Assembly: GCA_002449585.1 (NCBI GenBank)
Contig: DJXD01000021.1
Span: 1 to 6,764 of the forward strand
From: Ruminococcus sp. UBA7013
Lineage (GTDB): Bacteria > Bacillota > Clostridia > Oscillospirales > Ruminococcaceae
Reading direction: 5' to 3'
DNA length: 6,764 nt
The translations under genes and the position numbers were made by a program. Below are positions 6,168-6,764 of this stretch, in pieces (positions within the stretch are counted from its first letter, which is position 1; each line of letters begins with the position of its first letter). The notes below the pieces were generated by a model that saw nothing but the letters and a program-made list of their open reading frames with translations, was not told the DNA's origin and made no database searches.

Positions 6168-6498
6168 TGGTATCGACCTCCATTTCTGGTTTGGTATTCA
6201 TAGCTTTTGAGAAATAACTGCCCCTCTGCTCCTGACCGTTCAGGAAATTTTCAAGACGTTCCACATCACCATCTTCAAAATCTCTGCCAAGAATTTTGTA
6301 AAGTATACCAGCGATTTCACAAAAGTGATGTGTTCGTGCTTTTTGTTTTTCGTTATCTTTTCGAGCGGTAAGTTGTTTCTTGCGATTTTCAATAATTTTT
6401 AACTGTTCATTTTTTTTCTTTATACTGTCTATCAATTTTTGTGCTTCCAGTTCAGCATCAGCAAGTTGTTCATCTGTCGTTTTTTTCTTTCTGGGCAT
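6082..6498 (-). CDS. DUF3847-like mobilization accessory protein
   Basis: A 138-residue, mostly helical charged protein. Residues about 10-56 (the run QKLIDSIKKKNEQLKIIENR and the lysine-rich part after it) look like a coiled coil. They are followed by KARTHHFCEIAGILYKIL (53-70) and an acidic helix ending in FLNGQEQRGSYFSKAMN (85-101). This matches, from memory, the layout of DUF3847 proteins encoded beside MobA/MobL relaxases, which are thought to act as MobC-like relaxosome helpers or regulators. The divergent position across oriT from the probable relaxase supports this. AAAGGAG (6507-6513) lies 8 bases before the ATG, behind a consensus promoter. The last 28 or so residues lie in the overlap with the nuclease gene and look unconserved, as if the tail had been rewritten when the nuclease gene arrived. 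Self-regulation at the 18-bp palindrome is a guess. Confidence 0.68.
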   Translation of the reverse strand: MPRKKKTTDEQLADAELEAQKLIDSIKKKNEQLKIIENRKKQLTARKDNEKQKARTHHFCEIAGILYKILGRDFEDGDVERLENFLNGQEQRGSYFSKAMNTKPEMEVDTNESESATEEKQLSDATESGFCIQGNHDG

Positions 6499-6526
6499 TC
6501 AGACCACTCCTTTCTTATCTAATTAT

Positions 6527-6555
6527 ATGATAACATACTTTTGTATAAAAGTCAA
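6527..6555 (-). promoter_or_regulatory. Promoter of the accessory/nuclease operon
   Basis: On the minus strand, TTGACT (6550-6555), 17 bases, TATCAT (6527-6532) and a leader of about 20 bases precede the Shine-Dalgarno of the 138-residue protein. The -35 lies inside the left arm of the 18-bp inverted repeat. Confidence 0.7.
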
Positions 6556-6594
6556 GTGCTACAATTTTTTCAGAATTTGTAGCACTTGACTTTT
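6547..6594. promoter_or_regulatory. Perfect 18-bp inverted repeat, probable shared operator
   Basis: The arm AAAAGTCAAGTGCTACAA (6547-6564) is repeated exactly in inverted form at 6577-6594, with a 12-base spacer. Each arm contains the -35 box of one of two divergent promoters, so a dimeric or tetrameric protein bound here would cover both -35 elements. Neither side has a terminator-like arrangement relative to the genes. The regulator is not identified; the DUF3847-like protein or the relaxase are candidates. Confidence 0.75.
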
Positions 6595-6614
6595 CGTTTC
6601 GGACGTGATATACT
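6586..6614 (+). promoter_or_regulatory. Promoter of the probable relaxase gene
   Basis: On the + strand, TTGACT (6586-6591), 17 bases and TATACT (6609-6614) form a near-consensus sigma-A promoter. Transcription would start near 6620, so oriT lies in the mRNA leader of the gene at 6760. The -35 lies in the right arm of the inverted repeat. Confidence 0.7.
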
Positions 6615-6617
6615 AAT

Positions 6618-6711
6618 ATTGACTCCCTGTAAGGGTGCACTTATGCACTTTTAAAATAGCAAAGCTATTTAAAAATGCAATGTGCGCAAGGACTTTCCCC
6701 CATTGACTCCC
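6618..6711 (+). repeat. Direct repeat ATTGACTCCC flanking oriT
   Basis: The 10-mer ATTGACTCCC occurs at 6618-6627 and again at 6702-6711, one copy on each side of the oriT hairpin and nick motif. It could be a relaxosome accessory site; only the repeat itself is seen. Confidence 0.4.
6632..6678 (-). other. Origin of transfer (oriT), MOBQ type
   Basis: On the minus strand, TAAGTGCACCCT (6632-6643) followed by TAC closely matches the nick region of MOBQ plasmids (RSF1010 and pSK41/pGO1: TAAGTGCGCCCT). Immediately 5' of it on that strand is an imperfect hairpin, arms 6664-6678 and 6645-6660 with a 3-base loop, which is the usual layout for this oriT class. By analogy the nick falls between 6636 and 6635 on the minus strand. 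The accessory gene, nuclease, origin and rep gene would then enter the recipient first and the relaxase gene last. Confidence 0.78.
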
Positions 6712-6759
6712 CTTTCAGCGAAAAAATAAAAAAGAAATCGAAATTCAGGAGGTGAGCGA

Positions 6760-6764
6760 ATGGC
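6760..6764 (+). CDS. Start of a gene cut by the window end, probably a MobA/MobL (MOBQ) relaxase
   Basis: Only the ATG and two bases of an alanine codon are inside the window. AGGAGG (6747-6752) lies 7 bases upstream, an excellent ribosome site. The gene follows a near-consensus promoter and a MOBQ-type oriT, and lies divergent to a DUF3847-like accessory gene. MobA/MobL relaxases typically sit exactly there and often begin Met-Ala. The function is inferred entirely from context; no domain can be seen. If correct, the protein would nick the oriT at 6632-6643 and stay bound to the 5' end during transfer. Confidence 0.55.

Noticed and set aside
5625..6203. 192-residue + strand ORF opposite the nuclease gene
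   Set aside because: Phe/Leu/His-rich translation of the antisense of a clearly coding gene; no ribosome site and no recognisable motif.

Overview
The window looks like a low-GC Firmicute, probably a gut clostridium of the Ruminococcus/Oscillospiraceae type. This rests on strong AGGAGG-type ribosome sites, consensus sigma-A promoters, U-tract hairpin terminators, AT-rich spacers and the protein families present. The taxon is an inference; no taxonomic marker is present.

Layout, left to right. (1) At 1-113 there is a short non-coding edge. It holds a near-perfect minus-strand promoter firing out of the window and a GC-rich hairpin that resembles a + strand terminator or an IS200/IS605-type end. 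(2) At 115-1953 (minus) is an intact RecQ helicase gene with its own promoter. (3) At about 2041-2444 (minus) lie a terminator and two small ORFs of unknown function. They sit antisense to, or just upstream of, the next gene and may mark the junction between chromosome and mobile element. (4) At 2459-4591 (+) is a 710-residue replication protein: CHC2-like zinc finger, TOPRIM primase core, RepA-like helicase ATPase and a C-terminal tail. (5) At 4600-5210 is a gene-free, very AT-rich region with nine exact copies and several variants of the octamer GTTAGCGG/CCGCTAAC. It is best read as an iteron-type replication origin. (6) At 5247-6498 (minus) a DUF3847-like mobilization accessory gene overlaps an Rpn/PD-(D/E)XK nuclease gene by 86 nt, ending in a terminator. 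(7) At 6527-6759 is a control and transfer region: two divergent consensus promoters whose -35 boxes lie in the arms of a perfect 18-bp inverted repeat, then a MOBQ-type oriT (hairpin plus a TAAGTGCACCCT nick motif). (8) At 6760 a + strand gene begins with a strong RBS and codons Met-Ala. From context it is a MobA/MobL relaxase.

Taken together, 2459-6764 reads as the replication and mobilization core of a plasmid or an integrated mobilizable element. The primase-helicase would act at the iteron origin. The relaxase, probably helped by the DUF3847-like protein, would nick oriT. The shared palindrome would let one regulator switch both mobilization transcripts together. The Rpn nuclease is cargo tied to the mobilization operon and could aid recombination or establishment of incoming DNA. 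No integrase, att site or partition gene is visible, so plasmid versus integrated element cannot be decided here.
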